Origin: Mariprofundus sp.
GTDB lineage: Bacteria > Pseudomonadota > Zetaproteobacteria > Mariprofundales > Mariprofundaceae
Reading direction: 5' to 3'
NCBI GenBank assembly: GCA_030951095.1
Contig: JAUZQI010000172.1
Location: 1-11,386, forward strand
Length of the DNA: 11,386 bases
Made by a program: the position numbers and the translations under genes. Each line of letters begins with the position of its first letter. Position 1 is the first letter of the stretch. This document shows positions 1-6,458 of this stretch, in pieces. The notes below the pieces were generated by a model. The model was not told where the DNA came from. It did not search any database and worked only from the letters and a program-made list of their open reading frames with translations.

Positions 1-36
1 CGGGCTTGGCAAAAAGATGACAGTAATCCGTCTAAT

Positions 37-67
37 AAAAAAAGGGAGCCTGCGGCTCCCTTTTTTT
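37..67. terminator. Bidirectional intrinsic terminator
   Basis: A 7-bp GC-rich stem (GGGAGCC at 44-50 paired with GGCTCCC at 54-60) has a 3-nt loop TGC. It is flanked by seven A (37-43) and seven T (61-67), so it reads as a rho-independent terminator on either strand. For the minus strand it overlaps the stop codon (66-68) of the Lys-rich mini-gene. It is the first clear intrinsic terminator met by transcription running down from murA. The symmetry suggests a convergent plus-strand gene ending at or before position 20, but that gene cannot be identified from the few bases present. Confidence 0.9.
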
Positions 68-164
68 ATGCATTCTTCTTGGCTTTCTTCGCGGCCCTCT
101 TCTCTTTCGGGGTCTTGGCCGCCTGCTTTTTAGCCTCTCTGTTGCTCTTCTGTTCTTTACCCAT
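66..164 (-). CDS. Lys/Ala-rich 32-residue small protein
   Basis: A 33-codon frame starts with ATG at 162-164. A consensus Shine-Dalgarno AGGAG (complement of 172-176) lies 7 nt upstream. The stop TAA (66-68) lies in the terminator's T-tract. The product starts MGKEQKSNRE and is very basic: about a third of residues are Lys, with Ala, Glu and Arg making up most of the rest and no hydrophobic stretch, so it should be soluble and probably helical or disordered. From memory, similar Lys-rich proteins of 30-50 residues starting MGKEQKSN are annotated as hypothetical in several Proteobacteria; this is unverified. Its charge would suit nucleic-acid or ribosome binding, but that is speculation and I assign no function. 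The ideal ribosome site, the frame closing exactly at a terminator and the biased composition are the reasons for calling it real. Confidence 0.72.
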   Translation of the reverse strand: MGKEQKSNREAKKQAAKTPKEKRAAKKAKKNA

Positions 165-355
165 GTGTTCGCTCCTGATGAAATCGGGCATCAGTCGTAT
201 CTTTCAACTGGCCAATCAAGCTACACAGTACGCCTTCCCCTGCGATATATCTAATTAATGTGCGGGGTCAGGACTCGTTTCGCGCATTTTTTTAGACAAT
301 CCTGTTGAACGCATAAGGACTGGTTAATCCGCCTAATGCCAATATACAAACAGAC
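165..355. other. Intergenic region downstream of amrS
   Basis: This 191-bp gap lies between the radical SAM gene and the Lys-rich mini-gene. On the minus strand it holds the mini-gene's Shine-Dalgarno (172-176). There is a mediocre sigma70-like pair: CTGACC (complement of 266-271) and TATATC (complement of 244-249), 16 nt apart, each matching consensus at 4 of 6 positions. I see no minus-strand hairpin plus U-run, so read-through from amrS into the mini-gene remains possible. Confidence 0.35.
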
Positions 356-1444
356 TCAAATCCGCTTGACGGTGTTAATCCTGACAGGCATGCGGCGGGC
401 ACCGAAGGCGCCATGGAACTGGCCGAAGCGACCGGGAACAGCCGTACCGCATATGATGCAGTGACCGTCATCGGATATGCGATGTTCCAGAATCTCGTAC
501 CAGTCGCGCACGATCACATCTGAATGGCAACCCGGGCAAAAGGTGGTGCCTCCGGCTGTGTCGTGCACATTGCCGGTATAAACGTATTGCAAGCCGGCCT
601 GCAGCCCGATATTGCGTGCCCGGGTTAATGTGGGAGGGGGCGTGGGCGCAATATCCGTCATTTTCCAGTCCGGGTGAAAAGCGGTGAAATGCAATGGAAC
701 ATCCGTACCCAGATGTTCGGCAATCCACTCGCACATGGCTGTGAGCTCGGTATCGCTGTCATTCTTGCCCGGAATCAACAGGGTGGTGATTTCGAACCAG
801 ACATCCGTCTCATGTTTCAGGTATTGCAGGGTATCAAGCACCGGCTGCAACTGACCAACGCAGAGCTTGTGATAGAAATCCTCCGTAAATGCCTTCAAAT
901 CCACATTGGCCGCATCCATATGGGCGAAAAATTCGTGGCGCGCTTCAGCGTGAATATAACCGGCGGTCACGGCCACGGTTTTAATATCCAGCGCATGGCA
1001 GGCACGGGCTGTATCCACCGCATATTCCAGGAACACAACCGGATCGTTATAGGTAAAGGATACACTTGTACAACCGTGATCGGCAGCAGCCCGGGCGATT
1101 TGATCCGGCTCGGCCTGATCACACAGACGATCAAATTCGCGTGATTTGGAGATATCCCAGTTCTGGCAGAATTTACAGGCCAGATTGCAACCGGCCGTAC
1201 CAAATGACAACACACTGGATCCGGGATAAAAATGATTCAGCGGTTTTTTCTCGATCGGATCAATACAAAAGCCGGATGAACGACCATAGGTAGTCAATAC
1301 AATCTGTTCGCCTTCACGTTTACGGACAAAACAGAGCCCCCGCTGCCCCTCGTGCAGTTTGCAATCGCGCGGGCAGACGTCGCACTGGATTCGGCCATCG
1401 TCAAGCCTGTGCCAGTATCGCCCCGGATAGTGTTCATTCGCCAT
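356..1444 (-). CDS. amrS: AmmeMemoRadiSam system radical SAM enzyme
   Basis: This is a 362-residue radical SAM protein resembling pyruvate-formate-lyase activating enzymes and belonging to the AmmeMemoRadiSam group. The [4Fe-4S]/SAM motif CNLACKFCQNW places Cys86, Cys90 and Cys93 in CxxxCxxC spacing. A second Cys cluster lies at the N-terminus (Cys21, 24, 28, 38), and two CxxC pairs (CPGC and CIIC) near residues 302-331 look like a zinc or extra cluster site. FTYNDPVVFLEY and the VDLKAF segment are typical of this subfamily. The start ATG (1442-1444) has AAGGAA 5 nt upstream and lies 2 nt after the AMMECR1 stop, so the two are probably translationally coupled. It is a soluble cytoplasmic protein. 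The substrate is unknown. The flanking AMMECR1 and MEMO genes define the family assignment, and I see no missing core residue. Confidence 0.93.
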   Translation of the reverse strand: MANEHYPGRYWHRLDDGRIQCDVCPRDCKLHEGQRGLCFVRKREGEQIVLTTYGRSSGFCIDPIEKKPLNHFYPGSSVLSFGTAGCNLACKFCQNWDISKSREFDRLCDQAEPDQIARAAADHGCTSVSFTYNDPVVFLEYAVDTARACHALDIKTVAVTAGYIHAEARHEFFAHMDAANVDLKAFTEDFYHKLCVGQLQPVLDTLQYLKHETDVWFEITTLLIPGKNDSDTELTAMCEWIAEHLGTDVPLHFTAFHPDWKMTDIAPTPPPTLTRARNIGLQAGLQYVYTGNVHDTAGGTTFCPGCHSDVIVRDWYEILEHRISDDGHCIICGTAVPGRFGQFHGAFGARRMPVRINTVKRI

Positions 1445-1446
1445 GG

Positions 1447-2037
1447 CTATTCCTTCGTTTTCTCCCGCTCACGATATTTACTGACCTGATATTTATATAA
1501 CAGTACTTCCGGATGCCAAAAATCGGCAGCAAGCCCCGCTTTCATCTTCAGATGTGCCATAAACTGACCGGGATCTGGCAACTGATCCCACACCTGCGGT
1601 AGAAATGTCGCCTGATGCGTGCCATATTTAAACACAACGCCATCGATATCCCTGCTGATTTTTGACAGCGCAATATTCTCGTTGCGCGCATGGATCGGTT
1701 CCAGCACCGACAACACCGACACCTCGACGTTCACATCATCGTATTCATCCCTGCCCAGCGGCGAAAAACGGGGATCATGAAATGCGGCCGCTACCGCATT
1801 GGCCTGTACATCTTCAGCCAGCGGACGATGAGCTTGCAGCGAACCGATACAACCACGCAGCTGACCATGCATGGTGAGTGTGACAAATGTCGCCGTAATT
1901 TCCTGCAACCAGTCAGCATCGTTGATGTCCACTGCTTCCTTCACCGCTGCTTCATTTTCCGTAAGGTCAAGTTTTGCGGCAATCGCATGGCGAGCCAGTA
2001 CAAAAAGTGTGTCTCCCCTGTTCACCGAGTGACTCAT
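1447..2037 (-). CDS. amrA: AMMECR1 domain protein (AmmeMemoRadiSam system protein A)
   Basis: This 196-residue single-domain AMMECR1 (DUF51) protein carries the family signature LRGCIG at residues 60-65, followed by the conserved block with FHDPRF and the segment VEVSVL. The length is normal for a bacterial stand-alone member. No signal peptide or membrane segment is seen, so it is cytoplasmic. The ATG overlaps the MEMO stop as ATGA (2034-2037) and is preceded by GGGGAG 5 nt upstream, so it is translated coupled to MEMO. The stop is 2 nt before the radical SAM start. The family's activity is not established; the invariant Cys in LRGCIG suggests a catalytic or binding role, by inference. The C-terminal tail is highly charged and carries no recognisable motif. 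Confidence 0.94.
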   Translation of the reverse strand: MSHSVNRGDTLFVLARHAIAAKLDLTENEAAVKEAVDINDADWLQEITATFVTLTMHGQLRGCIGSLQAHRPLAEDVQANAVAAAFHDPRFSPLGRDEYDDVNVEVSVLSVLEPIHARNENIALSKISRDIDGVVFKYGTHQATFLPQVWDQLPDPGQFMAHLKMKAGLAADFWHPEVLLYKYQVSKYREREKTKE

Positions 2038-2834
2038 ATCCGCTCCCCTTGCCCATAAAACGCAATCGATGCATATCCAACCACACGATCCCTGTCACCT
2101 GCAGTATCACCCGAATTGCGATAATCCAGCAACTGCGCAGTTAAGCCATGACGCCTCGCTATTTCCGTCAGCGCATTGATACCTGTAGCTCCGCATGCCT
2201 GCTCATGATTCAGTTCATCTCGCATTTCCAGTGCCGTATCGATACTTTGTCGATCCAGTACTCCGGCTTCATCATAGCTGTGGTAGTGGGACAGATCGGA
2301 ACTGACAACAAACAGAGTACTACCATCCCACAGTTCTTCGATCACCCGTGCAACCGCATCCGGCTGTACAGAACCAATACAGATCGGTAGCAATGAGAAA
2401 TCCCCGAGTACCGTTTGCAGAAACGGCAGTTGCACCTCAATCGAATGCTCCTGCGCATGGGCGGCATCATTTACCTGCACCTCGGGTAATGTCATCAAAT
2501 TCTGCATGCCTTCAGCATCGATCCGGATATCACCCAGCGGCGTGGAAAATTTATCATGGCCAGGCAATGCCATGCCGTAAAACGGAACCCTGTGAGCAGG
2601 CCCCAGAACCACCACACGGTTGATCATGCCCCCTTTCAGCGCGGCATAGGAAAAGCCGGCTGTCGGGCCGGAATAGACATACCCGGCATGAGGTACGATG
2701 ATGGCTTTGGGAATTGGCAATGCTTCAGGCAATCGGGCTGTTGCATCACTCAAAATAGTGGAGATGAATGTATTCAGTTGCCGGGCATCTCCGGGATAAA
2801 ACAGGCCGGCAACAGCAGCAGGTCGGACAGACAT
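2034..2834 (-). CDS. amrB: MEMO family protein (AmmeMemoRadiSam system protein B)
   Basis: This 266-residue MEMO-like protein has the fold of the LigB-type extradiol dioxygenase superfamily. Diagnostic blocks are PHAGYVYSGPTA (from residue 48), GPAHRV (79-84), EHSIEVQLPFL (129-139), SSDLSHYH (178-185) and GYASIAFYG near the end. The putative metal ligands His49 and His81 fall at the same numbers as in human MEMO1. A His in SSDLSHYH and Cys214 in EQACG correspond to the remaining human ligands (recalled as His192 and Cys244). The four-residue site is therefore intact and metal binding is plausible. The start ATG (2832-2834) has a near-perfect Shine-Dalgarno GGAGGTG just upstream, the strongest in this block. 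It opens a three-gene coupled unit (MEMO, AMMECR1, radical SAM) 39 nt below dedA. The cellular role is unknown. Confidence 0.94.
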   Translation of the reverse strand: MSVRPAAVAGLFYPGDARQLNTFISTILSDATARLPEALPIPKAIIVPHAGYVYSGPTAGFSYAALKGGMINRVVVLGPAHRVPFYGMALPGHDKFSTPLGDIRIDAEGMQNLMTLPEVQVNDAAHAQEHSIEVQLPFLQTVLGDFSLLPICIGSVQPDAVARVIEELWDGSTLFVVSSDLSHYHSYDEAGVLDRQSIDTALEMRDELNHEQACGATGINALTEIARRHGLTAQLLDYRNSGDTAGDRDRVVGYASIAFYGQGERI

Positions 2835-2873
2835 ATCGCCACCTCCGTCTCTGTTATTATATACCTTCAGATC

Positions 2874-3473
2874 TTATTCGTCACCATGCTTGTCATCGTG
2901 GTCTGCCAGATGATTGCGCACATGCCGGTGTCCGTAACGAAAATATATCCAGCCGCCTGCCAGCAATGCCGCCAAAAGCGTGACGATCAGACCACCCACG
3001 CCGAAGCGATGCAAAATCGCCATGCCGGCGATGCCGAGCAAATGGCCAACCGTGTATATAACCAGCGACCAGGTCAGACAATTGACCACCTGTAACAAGG
3101 CAAACCGGGCAAAGCCAATACTGGAACAACCAAACAGGATAGCCGCCACCAGCCGTGTGCCATAAAGATACTGAAAAATAAAAACCGACCAGTGAGCATA
3201 GCGATCCAGTATCATATTAGCCTTGGGGTAATGACGTTTGAGGAAAGGTACCGCTTCTATCACGGCAACCCCTTTCCAGCGACCAATGGCAAAAAACACA
3301 ATATGGCCGATATAAGCGCCGCAGGCAGCTACCACAATCACCTTCCACGGCGTTAGCAATCCCGCCGCTGCCAAAGCCGCTGCCGCAATGAATACGCTCT
3401 CCCCTTCAATGAATGTCCAGATAAATACAGCCCAGTAGCCATACTGTTCAACGAATTGCTGGGCCCATTCCAT
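2874..3473 (-). CDS. DedA family membrane protein, YohD-like
   Basis: This 199-residue polytopic membrane protein has the DedA/SNARE-associated fold. The N-terminal re-entrant region FIEGESVFIAAAALAAAG carries the conserved acidic residues (near 23-25). It is followed by GAYIGHIVFFAIGRWKG, then YLYGTRLVAAI with the conserved Arg, and about three C-terminal hydrophobic segments. This arrangement matches E. coli YohD as I remember it. DedA proteins include undecaprenyl-phosphate and phosphatidylethanolamine flippases that depend on proton motive force; the substrate here is unknown. A His/Asp-rich tail (about residues 179-199, five His) follows the last membrane helix. An in-frame TAA directly precedes the ATG at 3473, so no longer start exists. 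No Shine-Dalgarno is visible, because the upstream transcript is a pyrimidine tract. It lies 65 nt from hisF and 39 nt from the MEMO gene. Confidence 0.9.
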   Translation of the reverse strand: MEWAQQFVEQYGYWAVFIWTFIEGESVFIAAAALAAAGLLTPWKVIVVAACGAYIGHIVFFAIGRWKGVAVIEAVPFLKRHYPKANMILDRYAHWSVFIFQYLYGTRLVAAILFGCSSIGFARFALLQVVNCLTWSLVIYTVGHLLGIAGMAILHRFGVGGLIVTLLAALLAGGWIYFRYGHRHVRNHLADHDDKHGDE

Positions 3474-3481
3474 TTAGTCGT

Positions 3482-3529
3482 GAGGGGGGAAGGGGGAAGG
3501 GAGAAGGGAAAAGGGGAAAAGGGGAAGGA
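3482..3529. repeat. 48-nt homopurine tract, G-quadruplex/rut-like candidate
   Basis: Every base from 3482 to 3529 on the plus strand is G or A. The tract is built of about six G-run/A-run units with a period of 6-8 nt. G-runs lie at 3484-3489, 3492-3496, 3499-3501, 3506-3508, 3513-3516 and 3521-3524, with loops of 2-4 nt, which meets the usual four-run G-quadruplex rule. The transcript strand of the his/dedA genes is correspondingly C/U-only, which resembles a Rho-loading site. It fills most of the 65-nt gap between hisF and dedA. Confidence 0.85.
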
Positions 3530-3538
3530 TGAGGGCCA

Positions 3539-4294
3539 TTACAGACGTACCGGAATGCCGCAGGCAGCCAGATAGGACTTGGCCTCATGAATGGTAAAGG
3601 TGCCAAAATGGAAAATCGATGCGGCCAGTACCGCATCGGCTTTTCCCTCTTTCAAACCTGCGGCCAGATGCTCCAGCGTACCGACACCGCCGGATGCAAC
3701 GACATTGGCAGTCACAGCATCAGATACGGCACATGTCAACGGAATGTCATAACCGTTTTTGGTGCCGTCGGCATCCATACTGGTCAACAGAATTTCGCCG
3801 GCCCCGTAATCGGACATGCGTTTCGCCCATTCGACAGCATTGATACCGGTGGGCTTTCTGCCGCCGTGGGTAAAGCATTCCCAATGTTTCTCCACCCGCT
3901 TGGCATCGACAGCCACCACAATGGTTGAAGAACCGAATCGCTCGGCTGCATCCCTGACCAGTTCCGGCGTGAAAATCGCGCCAGTGTTGATGGACACCTT
4001 GTCTGCTCCCGCATGCAACAGGCTCTCGATATCGCCCAGGGCTTTTACGCCGCCGCCGACAGTAAGCGGCATAAATACATGTTCCGCTACGTCGGTGACC
4101 ATATGATAAAGCGTACCGCGACTCTCGTGACTGGCACGTATATCGAGAAAAGTCAGTTCATCCGCGCCCTGTTCGTCATATTTGACAGCAGCCTCGACCG
4201 GGTCACCAGCATCAATGATATCAACAAATTGCACCCCCTTGACGACACGCCCGTGGGCCACATCCAGACAGGGAATAATCCGTTTGGATAACAT
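3539..4294 (-). CDS. hisF: Imidazole glycerol phosphate synthase, cyclase subunit HisF
   Basis: HisF (251 residues, full family length) closes the imidazole ring using ammonia delivered by HisH, giving IGP and AICAR from PRFAR. It is a (beta/alpha)8 barrel. The two catalytic aspartates are at their canonical numbers, Asp11 (IPCLDV) and Asp130 (VVAVDAKRV). The phosphate-binding loops are seen as LTVGGGV (77-83) and ASGGVGT near the end. The start [12 protein letters not shown] is typical. The only upstream ribosome site is GGTGA (complement of 4303-4307), 8 nt from the ATG, and it lies in the end of the inverted-repeat element at 4304-4430. Unlike most junctions in the cluster, it is separated from hisA by 143 nt. 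The next gene is dedA rather than the hisI/hisE often found after hisF. Confidence 0.97.
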   Translation of the reverse strand: MLSKRIIPCLDVAHGRVVKGVQFVDIIDAGDPVEAAVKYDEQGADELTFLDIRASHESRGTLYHMVTDVAEHVFMPLTVGGGVKALGDIESLLHAGADKVSINTGAIFTPELVRDAAERFGSSTIVVAVDAKRVEKHWECFTHGGRKPTGINAVEWAKRMSDYGAGEILLTSMDADGTKNGYDIPLTCAVSDAVTANVVASGGVGTLEHLAAGLKEGKADAVLAASIFHFGTFTIHEAKSYLAACGIPVRL

Positions 4295-4303
4295 TTATTT
4301 TTT

Positions 4304-4430
4304 CACCGCAAAGGACGCAAAGTTTCGCAAAGGAAAAACAGCGTTTATGGATTGGAGTTCAACATCTCCAGGATTACCTGCGTTGCCGGGTGGATATATT
4401 CCAAAAGACTTTGCGTACCTTTGCGGTAAG
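4304..4430. repeat. Inverted-repeat element with CGCAAAG arms, hisA-hisF gap
   Basis: The left arm ACCGCAAAGG + ACGCAAAG (4305-4322) pairs with the right arm at 4409-4427. All 18 bases match, with one bulged base (4417). A third CGCAAAGG copy follows the left arm at 4326-4333, so the arm itself is a short tandem repeat of about 9-10 nt. The interior (4334-4408) is non-coding and has a small GGAG/CTCC hairpin. It fills nearly the whole 143-nt gap. It looks like a small non-autonomous dispersed element (MITE/REPIN-like); similar CGCAAAG arrays occur between genes in environmental genomes as I recall (unverified). Confidence 0.8.
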
Positions 4431-4437
4431 TGAATTG

Positions 4438-5178
4438 TCATTTCAATACACCCATGGCCGCAGCAAAATCAAGCGAGCCTTCGTAAATAGCCCTGCCGGT
4501 GATGGCTCCGCAGATACCGTCATTGGCATGTGTGGCGCAGGCTTTGACATCTTCCATGCGCGCCACACCGCCTGATACAATGACCGGGATAGAAACTGCC
4601 CTGGCCAGGTTCACTGTCTCCCCGAGATTGGGGCCGGTGAGCATGCCGTCACGCGAAATATCGGTATAGATAATAGCCGCTACACCGGCATCCTCGAATT
4701 TTTTGGCCAAATCAACCGCCGCAACATCGGTGACATCATCCCAGCCATGCACGGCTACCATGCCAGCCCGGGCATCAATACCAACACATATCTGCCCCGG
4801 AAAAACACTGCATGCTTCAGTCACCAGGGCAGGATTCGATATAGCAACAGATCCGAGAATGACCCGCTGGATGCCAAGGTTCAACGTCCCTTCTATCATG
4901 TTCAGATCACGCAAGCCGCCGCCAAGTTGCACCGGAATGGTCATCTTCGCACAAATCGCCCGGATCGCATCGCGATTGGCCGGTTGGCCGGCGAATGCGC
5001 CGTCCAGATCAACCACATGCAGACGCTTTGCTCCGAGTTTTTGCCAATGCGCCGCCATGGCCGCCGGATCATCGCCATAATCGGTCGCCTCATCCATGCG
5101 TCCCTGTTTCAGGCGTACGCAATGGCCACCTTTCAGATCAATGGCAGGAATCAGTTCAAACATGTTTACGGATACCAT
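4438..5178 (-). CDS. hisA: ProFAR isomerase HisA
   Basis: This enzyme, 1-(5-phosphoribosyl)-5-[(5-phosphoribosylamino)methylideneamino]imidazole-4-carboxamide isomerase (246 residues), performs the Amadori rearrangement that makes PRFAR, the substrate of HisF/HisH. It is a (beta/alpha)8 barrel homologous to HisF. ELIPAIDLKGG carries the first catalytic Asp (residue 14) and CVGIDARAG the second (135). Phosphate loops are QLGGGLRD and VSGGVARMED. I chose the ATG at 5176-5178 because GGAGG lies 10 nt upstream. The alternative internal ATG (5161-5163, MFELIPAIDL) matches the family's usual start but has no ribosome site at normal distance. With the chosen start it overlaps hisH by 13 nt, implying translational coupling. 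Confidence 0.96.
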   Translation of the reverse strand: MVSVNMFELIPAIDLKGGHCVRLKQGRMDEATDYGDDPAAMAAHWQKLGAKRLHVVDLDGAFAGQPANRDAIRAICAKMTIPVQLGGGLRDLNMIEGTLNLGIQRVILGSVAISNPALVTEACSVFPGQICVGIDARAGMVAVHGWDDVTDVAAVDLAKKFEDAGVAAIIYTDISRDGMLTGPNLGETVNLARAVSIPVIVSGGVARMEDVKACATHANDGICGAITGRAIYEGSLDFAAAMGVLK

Positions 5179-5795
5179 TGCAGAAATGCCTCCAGAAGCG
5201 CCAGTCCGGCACGCTGTGATTTTTCGGGGTGAAATTGAACCGCTACAATATTGTCGTGGCCGATAGCGGCGGCAAACGGGTAATCGCCATAGGAACAGGC
5301 TCCCAGCAGATGATCAGGGTTTTGCGGCATGCAGCAATAGGAATGCACATAATAGACCTGATTGCCAGCCAGCGGGGCCAGTACCGGATGCGGACGTTTT
5401 GCCGAGGACAGAACAACATCATTCCAGCCCATGTGTGGAACCTTGAAACCGTGTTCAGGGTGCTGTTCGGGGAATGGTTTGACTGCCCCGGAAATCAGAC
5501 CAAGACCCGGATAGCGACCAAATTCATATGATACATCCATCAATACCTGCATACCGAGGCAGATGCCGAGAAACGGCGTACCGACATCCAGCGTCTCTTT
5601 TAGTGCTGCATCCATGCCGGTTTGCTGCAAGGCACCAATACAATCCCTGAATGCACCCACACCGGGCAACACAATACGGTCATAATCTTTCAGTTTGTCG
5701 GCATCGCTGACCAGTTCCACCGTGCCACCGGCCTTTTCCAGCGCCTTGGCCACCGAATGCAGATTTCCCATGCCATAATTTATCAGTCCGATCAT
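5166..5795 (-). CDS. hisH: Imidazole glycerol phosphate synthase, glutaminase subunit HisH
   Basis: HisH (209 residues) is a class I glutamine amidotransferase that hydrolyses glutamine and channels ammonia to HisF. The nucleophile elbow GICLGMQ places the catalytic Cys at residue 79. VQFHPEKSQ near the C-terminus supplies the His and Glu of the triad, and the oxyanion-region motif LPGVGAF is present. The start MIGLINYGMGN is the family norm; an in-frame ATG 33 nt further upstream would lie inside the repeat element and has no support. The ribosome site GGTGAG (complement of 5805-5810) is 9 nt upstream and lies at the end of the inverted-repeat element at 5806-5873. The 3' end overlaps hisA by 13 nt. 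It should form a 1:1 heterodimer with the HisF encoded two genes downstream. Confidence 0.97.
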   Translation of the reverse strand: MIGLINYGMGNLHSVAKALEKAGGTVELVSDADKLKDYDRIVLPGVGAFRDCIGALQQTGMDAALKETLDVGTPFLGICLGMQVLMDVSYEFGRYPGLGLISGAVKPFPEQHPEHGFKVPHMGWNDVVLSSAKRPHPVLAPLAGNQVYYVHSYCCMPQNPDHLLGACSYGDYPFAAAIGHDNIVAVQFHPEKSQRAGLALLEAFLQWYP

Positions 5796-5805
5796 AAGCA
5801 AATAC

Positions 5806-5873
5806 TCACCACGAAGCCACAGAGACACAAAGAAAGCCTGTTCATTTTTTGTGCCTTCGTGTCTTTGTGGTTA
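5806..5873. repeat. Imperfect palindromic element with CACRAAG arms, hisB-hisH gap
   Basis: Arms at 5808-5831 and 5848-5871 form a 24-position stem: 19 Watson-Crick pairs, 2 G-U in the transcript and 3 mismatches, with a 16-nt loop. The left arm itself repeats with an 8-nt period (CACGAAGC, CACAGAGA, CACAAAGA). The element starts exactly at the hisB stop codon and ends at the hisH ribosome site. Its layout is like the hisA-hisF element but the sequence family differs. Confidence 0.78.
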
Positions 5874-6458
5874 CAAAGCTCCTTTGGTTGACGGGATGCC
5901 GCTCTGGCGAGGATCGGATGCTGCTGCCATGCGCAGGGCGCGACCGAAAGCCTTGAATACTGTTTCAATGATATGGTGATTATTGCCGCCGCGCAGCGCA
6001 TCGATATGCAGTGTGATATGCCCATGGTTGCTCACAGCCTGAAAGAATTCCTTAAACAGGTCGATATCAAAGCCACCGACGGTTTCCTTGGGAAAATCAA
6101 TATGATATTCCAGACCGGGGCGACCGGAAAAATCGAGCACGACGCGTGACAGGGCTTCATCCAGCGGTACATAGGCATGCCCGTAGCGAACGATGTCTGC
6201 CTTGTCGCCAATGGCTTCGCGCAGGGCTTCACCGAAACAGATGCCGATATCCTCGACCGTATGATGATCATCAATCTCGCGGTCACCGGTGGCATCCACC
6301 GTCAAATCAACCAGACCATGGCGGGCAATCTGTTCCAACATATGATCGAGAAATGGAATCGACGAGTTCAGTTCCGCCTTGCCAGTGCCGTCCAGATCAA
6401 GGCTCAGCCTGATGGATGTCTCTTTGGTGCTGCGTTCGATGCCAGACTTTCGACTCAT
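5871..6458 (-). CDS. hisB: Imidazoleglycerol-phosphate dehydratase HisB (monofunctional)
   Basis: This 195-residue enzyme dehydrates IGP to imidazole acetol phosphate. It corresponds to the dehydratase domain only; the N-terminal HAD phosphatase domain of enterobacterial HisB is absent. Diagnostic motifs are [13 protein letters not shown], the metal-binding [11 protein letters not shown] and the second metal-binding [17 protein letters not shown]. The C-terminus STKGAL is canonical, so the adjacent repeat element did not alter it. The start ATG overlaps the hisC stop as ATGA (6455-6458), and the strong GGAGGAG (complement of 6467-6473) lies 8 nt upstream inside hisC. Because HisB lacks the phosphatase, histidinol-phosphate phosphatase must be encoded outside this window. 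Confidence 0.97.
   Translation of the reverse strand: MSRKSGIERSTKETSIRLSLDLDGTGKAELNSSIPFLDHMLEQIARHGLVDLTVDATGDREIDDHHTVEDIGICFGEALREAIGDKADIVRYGHAYVPLDEALSRVVLDFSGRPGLEYHIDFPKETVGGFDIDLFKEFFQAVSNHGHITLHIDALRGGNNHHIIETVFKAFGRALRMAAASDPRQSGIPSTKGAL

Noticed and set aside
1..20. Possible 3' end of a plus-strand gene (last codons GLAKR then TGA at 18-20)
   Set aside because: Only five codons are visible. The bidirectional terminator makes a convergent gene plausible, but the frame cannot be chosen or identified.
258..293. Plus-strand hairpin (ATGTGCG with CGCGCAT, loop 16) followed by a T-run, resembling a terminator
   Set aside because: The stem has a G-U pair and a long loop, and no plus-strand gene ends before it, so it has nothing to terminate.
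674..1144. 156-codon plus-strand frame antisense to the radical SAM gene, and similar long antisense frames across the window
   Set aside because: They lie wholly opposite well-supported genes, have no ribosome sites and encode no recognisable domains. They are mirror frames of conserved coding sequence.
5796..5828. Longer HisH starting at 5828
   Set aside because: The extra 11 residues come from the repeat element; MIGLINYGMGN is the standard family start.
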